The notes beneath the pieces were generated by a model. The model did not search any database. It saw nothing but the letters and a program-made list of their open reading frames with translations, and was not told the origin of the DNA. A DNA stretch of 64,000 bases from Ruminococcus flavefaciens. GTDB taxonomy: Bacteria; Bacillota; Clostridia; Oscillospirales; Ruminococcaceae. Shown in pieces: positions 18,626 to 27,715 of the stretch (its first letter is position 1; every line of letters starts with the position of its first letter). The translations under genes were made by a program, and so were the position numbers. The stretch lies in contig NZ_FRCT01000003.1 in the NCBI RefSeq assembly GCF_900143025.1, forward strand, positions 1-64,000. The letters are read 5' to 3'.

Positions 18626-20050
18626 ATGAATCTACAGCAAATCGCAGACAGCTTTGTGCCTATGACCTGCATTATGTCTGTTCAGGTCTTTGATGACGGA
18701 AGCTATGGAAATATCCGTATAGTTTGCGGAAACAAGCCATATGTTGATTCTATAGAAAATCCTGATAATATAGCTTTTTCTGTAATGTTGAAAAACAAAT
18801 TCATACCGGATTCGCCATACGAAAGATATATTCCAAAGGACCTTAATTTTGAAGATGCGTGCTATCGCTGCGCCGTTATGAAAAAACCGTTCCACACATA
18901 TATCCACCCCAAAAGATATGATTTCTGGGTAGATATGTATATGATGCCGCTCACTGCCGATGAAGGCAATACATATTATCTTGCATACTCTCAGGAACTC
19001 ACTTCCGATGCTATCAGCAGCCGTATGTCAAATCTTGATGCTGCTGTTACATCAGCTGTAATTGAGACCTGTATAAAGCTTCGCGGTACAAAGGACTTTA
19101 AAAATACTATGGACGAAGTTATAAGTGACATAAGAAGCCTTTGTGAAGCTGATAAGGTGTGCCTGATACTTACCGACGCACAGAAACGAAGCTTTTCCGT
19201 GCTAAGTGAAGCAGCCTCTACTCCCGAAGGAAATTATCCTGTTGAAGACTATCTTCGTGCCAACTACGAGGATTTCTATGATATCATAGAAACATGGGAA
19301 GATACTATTGCAGGCAGTACCTGTCTGATAATACAGAATGAAAAAGACATGAGCGTTCTTAATGAACGAAATCCCGTTTGGTGCGAATCCCTGAAGCTGG
19401 TAAACGTAAAGACTATCGTCCTTTTTCCATTGAAGAACGATGATGAGACCATAGGATATATATGGGCACTCAACTTTGCAACAGAAAAAACTACACAGAT
19501 ACGTGCAACGCTTGAAAGCTCTTCGTTTTTCATTGCTTCTGAGATAGTCAACCGCCAGCTTATGGATAAGCTAAGGAAAATAAGCTCCTTCGATATTCTT
19601 ACGGGTGTAAAAAACCGAAATGCGATGAATCAGAGAATTGACGATATTATTGATGGCAAAGATAATCTTCCCGAGAAAACAGCTGTTATATTTGTCGACC
19701 TCAATGGCTTGAAGCAGATCAACGACAACGGCGGTCATGCAACAGGAGACAGACTCCTGAAGCTTTCTGCCGATATATTGAAAAACACATTTGCCGACAG
19801 CGATATATACCGCGCAGGAGGCGATGAATTCATGGTACTGGCAGCAAATATTTCGGAAAAAGAACTTGAAGAAAGACTTGAAAGCCTGAGATTGTACAGA
19901 ACAGGTTCGGAGGAAGTCAGCTTCGCTCTGGGATATTGCTATTCTGAAGGTGAAATTGATATCCGACAGGCTATGAGCGTTGCCGATAAGCGTATGTACG
20001 CTGATAAACAGTTCTTTTACGAAAAATATCCTGAACGCAGAAGAAAATAA
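18626..20050 (+). CDS. Diguanylate cyclase (PAS-like + GAF + GGDEF)
   Basis: This 474-residue protein is similar to the first two-thirds of the previous gene: same PAS-like start (CIMSVQVFDDGSYGNIRI), GAF-like middle ('KTIVLFPLKNDDETIGYIWALNFA') and GGDEF (about 325-465). The catalytic site is intact: FVDLNGLKQIND and YRAGGDEFMVL. The usual RxxD inhibitory site ahead of GGDEF is absent (SDIY instead), so product inhibition may be weak. The EAL domain is missing, so it should make cyclic di-GMP. GGAGG precedes the start. The pair looks like a duplication followed by specialisation. Confidence 0.9.
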   Translation: MNLQQIADSFVPMTCIMSVQVFDDGSYGNIRIVCGNKPYVDSIENPDNIAFSVMLKNKFIPDSPYERYIPKDLNFEDACYRCAVMKKPFHTYIHPKRYDFWVDMYMMPLTADEGNTYYLAYSQELTSDAISSRMSNLDAAVTSAVIETCIKLRGTKDFKNTMDEVISDIRSLCEADKVCLILTDAQKRSFSVLSEAASTPEGNYPVEDYLRANYEDFYDIIETWEDTIAGSTCLIIQNEKDMSVLNERNPVWCESLKLVNVKTIVLFPLKNDDETIGYIWALNFATEKTTQIRATLESSSFFIASEIVNRQLMDKLRKISSFDILTGVKNRNAMNQRIDDIIDGKDNLPEKTAVIFVDLNGLKQINDNGGHATGDRLLKLSADILKNTFADSDIYRAGGDEFMVLAANISEKELEERLESLRLYRTGSEEVSFALGYCYSEGEIDIRQAMSVADKRMYADKQFFYEKYPERRRK

Positions 20051-20056
20051 TAAATA

Positions 20057-20097
20057 AACAGTCACAGGAACATTTATGAACCTGTGACTGTTTTTGT
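20057..20097. terminator. Terminator between cyclase and ABC permease genes
   Basis: ACAGTCACAGG / CCTGTGACTGT with a 12-nt loop and T-run, between convergent genes. Confidence 0.85.
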
Positions 20098-20108
20098 TTA
20101 AAAGTATT

Positions 20109-22859
20109 TTAAAGATTTTCATTTTTCAGTGCATCAATAGGATTATCTTTTTTGATCTTTGACATTGAGAACATCATAGTCGAGAAAACAACTATAAATA
20201 CACTTAGAACAGCAACTATAACAGCTGCCCACGGAATATAGAAGTCAGTATCTACGCCCTCATTTACAGCCTTGTATATAAAGAAGGTAACGAGCACTGA
20301 TACCGGAAGTCCCCAAACAAGTGCCTTTGTACCATACATGATACATTCATAATTAAGCATTTTTCTCATTCCGTTTGTGGTCATGCCTACAGATTTGAGC
20401 ATAGCAAAATCTCTTCTTCTGAGGTTGATATTAGTAGTAATGGTATTGAAAACATTAGCTGCTGCAATAAGGGATATCAATATGATAAAACCATATGCAA
20501 AAACCTTTACGATTATGACCATATTTCTTTTTGACTCTACCTCGTCAGCATAGTTATAAAGCTCCGCTGTAGAATATCCGTTTTCTTTAAGTGAAGTTTT
20601 GAGAGCCTCATATCCTCCGAATATATCATCTGAATTAATACTGAATGAAATATCTCTGATCTTATCTGCGCTCTCGCCGAACACTGCTCTCAATGCGCTG
20701 TAGGGATAAACAACAGTCGCCATTGATGACTCGATAAATCCTGGCTTTTTATCGGTGATGGCACCTACATGAACAGTAAACTCTCTGCTGCACTTATCAA
20801 TAGGTATTTTTTTAGTGGTATTATCGTTTATATCTTCGGCATACTTTTTTACATAAATAGCATTTCCATTATCTAATTGATAGAAATAATACCCTTCTAT
20901 GTCATCATATATACGAGAAGTCATATCGAAATCAGGTTTGATGAAATATCTCACACGCTCTGTTTTGCCTGTTTCAGTATTAAAATCAAGAGAATTATCA
21001 ACAACTATACCCTGAGGGCTCTCTAAATTCATATACTCATCAGCATCAAGCTTACATTCCTCTGCAAATTTGCGGAACTTCTTATCCTCAACAAAACTAA
21101 GACCAATATATTGATATGCTTTATCCGGCTCTACAGGAATATAACCTGTATCATCGTAAATATACTCTTTTTCAATAACTTCTTTTCTAAGGTTTTTTCT
21201 TTCTATTGCAAAACAAGCACAATCATCGACTGTGTACGTTGAATCTGTGATATGTTCGGTATTCTTTATAAGCTCATTGATCTTTTCTGGTTCCGGCACA
21301 TCATCATTATTATAAACATAATAGCTGTAATCCATTCCAAATGTCTCATACGTATCGCTTACCGCCCCTACAAGATAAGCAGTGAAAGCATAAGCAGATA
21401 CGAACAAAACAATACTCATAAACAGACTTATTATAGTAGCACGATACTTCTTTTTGCTTCGTTTGAAGTACTTATGAGCAAGCATACCCGGAAGCCCGAA
21501 TATTTTAGTAATGATCTTAGGTGTCCTGATATATTTTTTCTGCTTGATATCCGAATTCTGCCTGATAGCTTCAACAGCCGATATCCTTGTAGCCCTTTTT
21601 GAAGGTATCCATGCAGAGATCATAATAGTTACAAATGCGATTATGCAGGCAGCTACTATAGCTACAACCGAAACGCGCACACGCATAGGCTCGGCATAAT
21701 TATAATCGGAGAAAATAGTAAATTTACTTCCAATAGCAAGAAAAGTGATCCACATACCAACGATACCGACTATTATTCCAAGCGGTATACCGATAATGCC
21801 CAATGTTAACGCCTCAAACCGCACCATTTTTCTAAGCTGCTTCTTTGTAGCACCGATAGAAGAAAGCAGACCAAACTGCTTTGTCCTTTCTGATACCGAA
21901 ATAGCAAAGGCATTATATATAAGCATTATAGAACCGAACATGATAAGACCGATTATGACAGCAGCCATACCCAAAATAAAGCTATAGAAGCTATCGTATC
22001 TTGATACGCCTGTAAGAAGCAGCACCTCACTGTGAGTTCTGCCGCCAAGACCGTTTTCTTCCTTGAAGTCGTATATATCCTTCGCTTTCTTCATTCGGTA
22101 GAATACATCAGCTGCCGTAAAATCATCGACGTCATCAGGAACGGTAAGCGCAGTATATCCCGGGGCAAAATAATCCTCGAAATCAGGACGCATATATTTA
22201 CCTACAACAGTAAATTCTCTTGTCTCCCTGACGTCAATATATTCCGCTGTAAGAACTATATTATCATTTGATCCAACAGCTGTCATCGGATTTTGCTGTG
22301 TAAGTATATTGTGCTCAAAGTACTCCGAATCTTTATCGCCTGTTGAGATACCTATTTCAGCAATCTTATCGGGATCAGCCTTTCTGTCACCTATCTCCAG
22401 AGTGATCTTGTCACCTACATTATAGTTGACACCACCGTTATCGTCAAGATGCTCGGGAATAAGTATCTCATTTCTGTTCTCGGGCATACGTCCCGTAATA
22501 ATATGAACAGGTATAAGACCGTCCATATTCTCCTCAAAACCGCATATATACAGATAAGGCTTATATTCATTCTCACTGTCGATATCCGCATAGCCGATAT
22601 AGCTGAGGCAGCCGGCTCCCGACACCTTATCCGAGTTTTTTATTTTATTGTACACACCGATATCGCTGGATTTTTCATATCCGTGCCATTTTCCTTCGGT
22701 ATACTCAAAATAATTAACAGCATAACGCTGAACAGAAGCTATAGATGTAGTTACAGCACAGATAAGAGCTGTTGAAAGAATAATACCTATAATAGTAACT
22801 ATAGTCCTTGCCCTGTTCTTTTTCAGCGACTGTATAGTTACCTTGCTGAATATATTCAT
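20109..22859 (-). CDS. ABC transporter permease (FtsX/MacB type, duplicated)
   Basis: A 916-residue inner-membrane permease with one N-terminal TM (about 16-38), a large outside domain, three TMs at about 280-420 (first FtsX domain, with 'GLLSSIGATKKQLRKMV'), a TM near 480, a second outside domain, and three C-terminal TMs ('FAMLKSVGMTTNGMRKMLNYE'). Two FtsX domains in one chain give a 10-TM-like layout, as in LolC/E or BceB-type systems that export or dislodge lipids and peptides rather than import. The 4-nt overlap with the ATPase gene and the linked two-component genes suggest a peptide-antibiotic sensing and resistance module. Confidence 0.88.
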   Translation of the reverse strand: MNIFSKVTIQSLKKNRARTIVTIIGIILSTALICAVTTSIASVQRYAVNYFEYTEGKWHGYEKSSDIGVYNKIKNSDKVSGAGCLSYIGYADIDSENEYKPYLYICGFEENMDGLIPVHIITGRMPENRNEILIPEHLDDNGGVNYNVGDKITLEIGDRKADPDKIAEIGISTGDKDSEYFEHNILTQQNPMTAVGSNDNIVLTAEYIDVRETREFTVVGKYMRPDFEDYFAPGYTALTVPDDVDDFTAADVFYRMKKAKDIYDFKEENGLGGRTHSEVLLLTGVSRYDSFYSFILGMAAVIIGLIMFGSIMLIYNAFAISVSERTKQFGLLSSIGATKKQLRKMVRFEALTLGIIGIPLGIIVGIVGMWITFLAIGSKFTIFSDYNYAEPMRVRVSVVAIVAACIIAFVTIMISAWIPSKRATRISAVEAIRQNSDIKQKKYIRTPKIITKIFGLPGMLAHKYFKRSKKKYRATIISLFMSIVLFVSAYAFTAYLVGAVSDTYETFGMDYSYYVYNNDDVPEPEKINELIKNTEHITDSTYTVDDCACFAIERKNLRKEVIEKEYIYDDTGYIPVEPDKAYQYIGLSFVEDKKFRKFAEECKLDADEYMNLESPQGIVVDNSLDFNTETGKTERVRYFIKPDFDMTSRIYDDIEGYYFYQLDNGNAIYVKKYAEDINDNTTKKIPIDKCSREFTVHVGAITDKKPGFIESSMATVVYPYSALRAVFGESADKIRDISFSINSDDIFGGYEALKTSLKENGYSTAELYNYADEVESKRNMVIIVKVFAYGFIILISLIAAANVFNTITTNINLRRRDFAMLKSVGMTTNGMRKMLNYECIMYGTKALVWGLPVSVLVTFFIYKAVNEGVDTDFYIPWAAVIVAVLSVFIVVFSTMMFSMSKIKKDNPIDALKNENL

Positions 22860-23539
22860 TTTCGTATCACCTCATCTCGTGTGATCCTACCGTCTTCTAT
22901 AGCAAGGATCCTGTCAGCCTGAAGTGCGATATTCTCATCGTGAGTGATTATTATAAGTGTCTGATTGTATTTCTGATTTGAAAGCTTCAGCAGCTCTACA
23001 ATTTCCTGACTGTTCTTGCTGTCAAGATTACCGGTAGGCTCATCTGCCAGAACTACTGCGGGAGCGTTCATAAGAGCTCTTCCGATCGAAACACGCTGCT
23101 GCTGACCGCCTGATAACTGATTTGGAAGATGCTCCTCACGGCCGTTCAGCTTTAGAGTAGTTATTAACTCCTTCAGACGGCTTTCATTTACCTGCTGACC
23201 GTCCATAAGGACCGGAAGTGTTATGTTTTCTGTAACATTGAGAACAGGGATAAGATTATAGAACTGATAGATAAGCCCCACCTGTCTGCGTCTGAAAACA
23301 GCCAGCTGCTCATCATTCTGAGCATATACATCATTACCGTCCATAAATACATTGCCCGACGTAGGTTTATCTACACCACCAAGTATGTGCAGAAGAGTAG
23401 ATTTTCCCGAGCCCGAAGGACCTATTATTGCGATAAATTCTCCTTTTTCGACTGAAAAGCTTACATTGTCAAGCGCATGGACTTCATTCTCACCGCTTCC
23501 GTAAGTTTTACAGAGATTTTCAACCTTTAATATTTCCAT
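22856..23539 (-). CDS. ABC transporter ATP-binding protein (MacB/LolD/BceA type)
   Basis: A product of 227 residues. Walker A is GPSGSGKST, the Q-loop lies in RRRQVGLIYQFYNLIP, the signature is LSGGQQQRVSIGRAL, Walker B is VVLADEPTGNLD and the switch His is IITHDE. The 'YQFYNLIP' and 'DEPTGNLD' forms mark the LolD/MacB/BceA branch that pairs with FtsX permeases. The inner ATG is chosen (AGAAAGGT ahead); an upstream in-frame ATG would add 11 unlike residues. It is coupled to the permease by ATGA-type overlap. Confidence 0.92.
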   Translation of the reverse strand: MEILKVENLCKTYGSGENEVHALDNVSFSVEKGEFIAIIGPSGSGKSTLLHILGGVDKPTSGNVFMDGNDVYAQNDEQLAVFRRRQVGLIYQFYNLIPVLNVTENITLPVLMDGQQVNESRLKELITTLKLNGREEHLPNQLSGGQQQRVSIGRALMNAPAVVLADEPTGNLDSKNSQEIVELLKLSNQKYNQTLIIITHDENIALQADRILAIEDGRITRDEVIRK

Positions 23540-23634
23540 AAGAGCACTACCTTTCTGAGTTTCTGAATACATTTTACCATGTCAATATGACTATTCAGTG
23601 ACTCTAAAATAACAAATCCGTCACAAAAACAAAA

Positions 23635-23652
23635 GGCAGGAAATCTCCTGCC
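23635..23652 (-). terminator. Short terminator after histidine kinase gene
   Basis: GGCAGG / CCTGCC with a 6-nt loop on the minus strand, followed by TTTTGTTTTTG. It lies just after the kinase stop and partly separates it from the ABC genes. Confidence 0.7.
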
Positions 23653-24657
23653 TCAGACTGTAGTCTTATAAAATTTTATGGTAAACATCGCGCCGCCGCT
23701 GTAATTCTCCGCTTTCAGCGTACCGTTCTGACCTGTAACTATCATTCGTGCAAGCGCAAGCCCTATACCGAAACCACCCTTATCCTCAGATGAACGTCCC
23801 TTGTAAAAACGCTCAAAAATATGAGGAAGGTCCTCCGAAGCTATACCGCTTCCGCTGTCGGTAATAATTATCTCGGAGTAAAGCGAATTATCCTTACCTA
23901 TCACCTTGATAGCACCGCCGTCGGGAGTATGCTCCATACAGTTCTTGACGATATTTCCGATAGCCTCACAGCTCCACGCAACATCACATTCAAGCTCCCC
24001 CTCAGCCTCGACCGTAAGTTCCTGACCGTGAAGCTCTATAGGCACTCTTACAGGCATACAAGCCTTATCAAGCAGCTGCTGCATAGTAACTCTTTCTTCA
24101 TGAAATTTTATGGTTCCCGCATCAAGTTTAGACATTTTAAGAAGAGCGGTTATAAGCCAGTCGATACGTGAGAGAAGCCCGTAAAGCTTATGAACTGTCT
24201 GCTCACGCTTTTCAAAGCTCATATCAGGTTCTGAAAGCATAGAAACAAGTATATTTATAGAAGTCAGCGGAGTCCTTATCTGATGCGAAACATCTGCAAG
24301 GAAATCCGCAAGATACATCTTGTCCTCCACAAGCTTAGACTGCTGCTCACGCAGTCTGATTGTCATTTTATAAACCTCACTCTGAAGCAGAGCAAGCTCA
24401 CCCTCAGTATATTCTTCAATGCTGATATTTTCTTCACCGTGAAGAATTTTGTCGATATTACAGGTCAGCTCCGTTATTTTCCTGTATCTGAAAATAAGAG
24501 TAGCATAGTGTACAGCAGTAAATCCGAGGCATAGTATGATCACAGGTATAAGAAGCCTGTCGTCAAATATCCATGCTGCAATTATTGCAACAACAGACAA
24601 TGCCCCAAAAACAATAACCGAATAAAAAACATCTGTATTTCTCAATATCTTCATCAT
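23653..24657 (-). CDS. Sensor histidine kinase with short extracellular loop
   Basis: A 334-residue membrane kinase. Two TMs (about 11-31 and 36-54) are joined by only a few residues (FDDRL), the layout of intramembrane-sensing kinases such as BceS that sense through a partner ABC transporter. The phosphoacceptor His is about residue 125 (SHQIRTPLTS). The ATPase has the N box (NIVKNCMEHT), G1 (DSGSGIA), F box (FERFYKG) and G2 (GGFGIGLALA). The start overlaps the regulator stop (ATGA). The ligand is inferred, not shown, to be a peptide or envelope antibiotic handled by the adjacent ABC pair. Confidence 0.9.
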   Translation of the reverse strand: MMKILRNTDVFYSVIVFGALSVVAIIAAWIFDDRLLIPVIILCLGFTAVHYATLIFRYRKITELTCNIDKILHGEENISIEEYTEGELALLQSEVYKMTIRLREQQSKLVEDKMYLADFLADVSHQIRTPLTSINILVSMLSEPDMSFEKREQTVHKLYGLLSRIDWLITALLKMSKLDAGTIKFHEERVTMQQLLDKACMPVRVPIELHGQELTVEAEGELECDVAWSCEAIGNIVKNCMEHTPDGGAIKVIGKDNSLYSEIIITDSGSGIASEDLPHIFERFYKGRSSEDKGGFGIGLALARMIVTGQNGTLKAENYSGGAMFTIKFYKTTV

Positions 24658-25331
24658 AAATCGACCCTGTATCCCATACCTCTCACAGTCTTGATGATAG
24701 TAGGATTTTGCGGATCGTCCTCTATCTTTTCCCTCAGGCGCTTTATGTATACGGTAAGGGTATTGTCATTTACAAACTCTCCTGCAATATCCCATATAGA
24801 CTCAAGAAGCTTCGTCCTCGTCATAACTGCTCCCCTGTTATTGATAAAAACAAGGAGGAGCCTGTATTCAAGTGCTGACAGAAACAGATCCCTGCCGTTT
24901 TTACTTGCTGTACCCTTTACAGTATCCACAAGCACATCGCCCAGCTGAGTAACATTGCCCGTACTGCCTGTAAGTCTGAGAATATTCTTTATTCTTGATA
25001 CCAGCTCACGGGGACGGAATGGCTTGGAGATATAATCATCCGCACCGAGATCAAAACCTGTAACAGTACTGAATTCGTCACCGGAAGCAGTAAGGAATAT
25101 AACCGGTATGCAGGTGTTGCTCTTTATAGCTGAGCACACTGCAAAGCCATTTCCCTCAGCAAGAGAAACATCGAGCAGTACAAGATCGAATGTCTCATTT
25201 TCCACCATTTCAAGTGCCTTTGTCTGACCGTTTGCATTTTTAACGCTGAACCCCTCATCGGACAAATACTCGGTAAGATTGGCAATAATTTCCTTGTCAT
25301 CTTCCACAAGCAATATTTTGTTCAAAACCAC
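24654..25331 (-). CDS. OmpR/PhoB-family response regulator
   Basis: A 225-residue regulator. The receiver domain (about 5-118) has the acidic pocket VEDD, the phosphoacceptor Asp about 54 (LVLLDVSL), Thr in FLTASGDE and Lys in ISKPFRP. A winged-helix DNA-binding domain follows (about 130-223, 'LSALEYRLLLVFI', 'TVYIKRLREKIEDDP', 'IKTVRGMGYRVDL'). The start is GTG with CGGAG 5 nt ahead; a TTG two codons later is also possible. It is the first gene of the RR-HK pair and probably controls the ABC genes downstream. Confidence 0.92.
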   Translation of the reverse strand: MVLNKILLVEDDKEIIANLTEYLSDEGFSVKNANGQTKALEMVENETFDLVLLDVSLAEGNGFAVCSAIKSNTCIPVIFLTASGDEFSTVTGFDLGADDYISKPFRPRELVSRIKNILRLTGSTGNVTQLGDVLVDTVKGTASKNGRDLFLSALEYRLLLVFINNRGAVMTRTKLLESIWDIAGEFVNDNTLTVYIKRLREKIEDDPQNPTIIKTVRGMGYRVDL

Positions 25332-25659
25332 CCAACTCCGTTCAAATAGTCTGTTTAAAGAGTATTATAACACATTTTTCCCGGCAAATCAATAATCAGG
25401 ATAATAATTTAAGGGACTGATACATATCTCAGTCCCTTATTGCCAAAGTGATATATTATATCTATATATTTTAGCCGCGTTTTGCCAGCTCGTCATCAAA
25501 TATATCTGTAGAACCGCACAAAAACATCTTTCATTTTTGTACAAAATACAGAATTCAAAATATATTTCTTCAATAATCAATGGTTTTCCATTGAAAAAAT
25601 GGTACTTTTTGCCCTCTTATAGAAAGTCATTACCGTTACTCTACACCTCAGATATATGA
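25332..25659. terminator. Intergenic region with terminator of the cobalamin operon (hairpin 25410-25439)
   Basis: TAAGGGACTGA and TCAGTCCCTTA pair over about 11 bp on the minus strand, downstream of the EamA gene, followed by an A/T-rich tail. The rest is AT-rich, without a gene, and must contain the regulator promoter. Confidence 0.6.
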
Positions 25660-26616
25660 CTATTCACTTTTTATTTTCACTGAACTTCCCCGTTTAGGAG
25701 AAAGATTGACTGTTATGATACCTGCCGCAACAAGTATAAGTGCAACTGCAACTCTGTACAGACCTGCATCACTTCTTTCCGAAAGAAGCAGATAAGAGAG
25801 TATTACACCGAAAACAGGGTTCATAAACCCAAATACAGAAATCATGGAAACGGGATTATGCTTCAGAAGTATGCCCCATATTGAAAATGCAGCCGCAGAA
25901 ACAAAAGCAAGATAAATAAGCATCATAACGCCCTTTGTATTTATGACAGATATCCTTCCGCCTGCGACAAAGCCAAGAAAAGTCATAAAAATACCGCCTA
26001 AAACGAACTGCCAGCCGCTAAGCAGAACAGTGTCCTCAGTACGCGAATAACGTTTGATAAGTCCTGCGGAAAACGCATATGAAAGAGCTGACAGAAATAC
26101 AAAGCCCTCACCTGTAAATCTGAAACCTCCGCCTATCCCACTGAGATTTATGAGCACGACTCCCGAAAAGCCTATAAGACAGCCTGCTATTTTCCGCAAT
26201 GTAAGCTTCTCGGTACGAAACACTAAAGCCGCAACTATTATCGACAAGAACACATTTGAAGCCGTAATAACAGAACTTTTCATACCCGTACTTCTTGATA
26301 ATCCGATATAAAAGAATGTGTATTGCAGAATAGTCTGAAATAGCGACAGCTTAGCAGCCTTTGGAAAAGTCTCCCTCTTAGGGATAAGCAGCCTTCTTTC
26401 GATAACACTGCCGATAAGAAGTGCAAGGATACCTGCAAGAGTGAATCTCAGTCCTGCATACAAGATCTGAGTACAGGCATCATCTGAGGCTATTTTAGAA
26501 TAACCACAGCCAAGCTTTATGCACGGGAACGCACTTCCCCAAAGCAGACAGCACAGCATAGTAAGCGGAATAACAACTATTTTTTTAGTAAGTACCGGCT
26601 TATCACTCATAGACAT
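25660..26616 (-). CDS. EamA/DMT-family transporter
   Basis: A product of about 318 residues with ten predicted TMs in two EamA repeats ('CLLWGSAFPCIKLG' at the start of the first; 'GEGFVFLSALSYAFSAGLIKRYSR' at the start of the second). Family members export or exchange small metabolites, often amino acids; the substrate is not evident. It overlaps the end of the ATPase gene, so it is the last gene of the cobalamin-riboswitch operon; its job there is unknown. ATG at 26616 (AGAGG ahead) or 26610 are both possible starts. Confidence 0.85.
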   Translation of the reverse strand: MSMSDKPVLTKKIVVIPLTMLCCLLWGSAFPCIKLGCGYSKIASDDACTQILYAGLRFTLAGILALLIGSVIERRLLIPKRETFPKAAKLSLFQTILQYTFFYIGLSRSTGMKSSVITASNVFLSIIVAALVFRTEKLTLRKIAGCLIGFSGVVLINLSGIGGGFRFTGEGFVFLSALSYAFSAGLIKRYSRTEDTVLLSGWQFVLGGIFMTFLGFVAGGRISVINTKGVMMLIYLAFVSAAAFSIWGILLKHNPVSMISVFGFMNPVFGVILSYLLLSERSDAGLYRVAVALILVAAGIITVNLSPKRGSSVKIKSE

Positions 26617-27715
26617 CAATACCTCTCAATATCCCTATTTCCTCAGCCTTATACATGAGCTCCCTGCACCTTTCATTCATAGTGCCAAAGTCCTTCAGCG
26701 TACAAACTGCATTTTCGCAATTCTTCATGATCTCCAGAGCCTTTTCGTACTTTTCCTGAGAAACAGCCTCAAAAGCCTTCTCCGAAACGAACTCTGAAGC
26801 AAGCGCACGAATCACAGGATATTCGATATCATTCTCATGAATTATACCTGCCGCAAATGCAATGCCTTTACGTCGCAGACTTCTGTAAAGAGCAATTCCG
26901 CTTCCTCCGCCTCCGATAACGAACACCGCAGGCTGAGAAGATATCTTGCCAAGCTCAGGAGAACCGTACGCCTCACAGAAGCTCCCTTTCTCAACTCCGT
27001 AAAGCTCCTCGATACAGCTTCCAGAGAATATTTCCTCGGGAGTTCCTGTACGATAGATACAATTCCCCTTTATGCATACAATAGTATCTGAAACTCGCTG
27101 AGCCAGTTCAAGCTCATGGAGGGACATTATTACAGCGATATGGCGCTCTGCCGCAAGCTTTTTCAGTATATTCATTAGCTCCAGCTTATATTTTATATCA
27201 AGAAAAGTCGTTGGCTCATCGAGAATAAGTATATCAGGCTCACGGCAGATAGCTCCCGCAAGCATTATCCTCTGACGCTGACCATCGCTTATCCTGTCAA
27301 AATCGCACTCCGCGATATCCTCAGCATCAACAAGCCTTATTGCCTCCTTTACCTTATCCCTGTCCTTATCCGAAAGGATACCGAGATTTCCCGTGTAAGG
27401 ATAACGACCTGTTTCCACAACATCAATACACCGCATATATTCAGTCTTGATACGCCCTGTAAGCAGAACAGATACCGACCTCGCAAGCTGATTTCCGCTG
27501 AGTTCCTCGAGTCTGTCCTTTCCAATATATACAGCACCGCCAAGAGGTCTAAGCTGTCGGCAGATAGTTTTTAGTATAGTGGATTTTCCTGCACCGTTTG
27601 GTCCTATTAAAGTCAGAATCTTGCCCTGCTCTGCTTTTATCTCCACGCCCTCAACTATGACCTTCTTATCGTATCCTGCTGAAAGAGCTTCTGTACTTAA
27701 CTTTATCTCATTCAT
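26603..27715 (-). CDS. FecE/BtuD-type ABC ATPase with C-terminal extension
   Basis: A product of 370 residues. The ATPase part (about 1-250) has Walker A GPNGAGKST, signature ISDGQRQRIMLAGA, Walker B ILILDEPTTFLD and switch LHELELA, the pattern of siderophore/cobalamin importers. An extra domain (about 265-370) begins with a Rossmann-like glycine motif (VFVIGGGGSGIALYRSL), not needed for transport. It may bind a nucleotide or tetrapyrrole, but that is a guess. The inner ATG with AAAGGAGAGG ahead is chosen. It overlaps the permease gene by 8 nt. Confidence 0.88.
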   Translation of the reverse strand: MNEIKLSTEALSAGYDKKVIVEGVEIKAEQGKILTLIGPNGAGKSTILKTICRQLRPLGGAVYIGKDRLEELSGNQLARSVSVLLTGRIKTEYMRCIDVVETGRYPYTGNLGILSDKDRDKVKEAIRLVDAEDIAECDFDRISDGQRQRIMLAGAICREPDILILDEPTTFLDIKYKLELMNILKKLAAERHIAVIMSLHELELAQRVSDTIVCIKGNCIYRTGTPEEIFSGSCIEELYGVEKGSFCEAYGSPELGKISSQPAVFVIGGGGSGIALYRSLRRKGIAFAAGIIHENDIEYPVIRALASEFVSEKAFEAVSQEKYEKALEIMKNCENAVCTLKDFGTMNERCRELMYKAEEIGILRGIDVYE

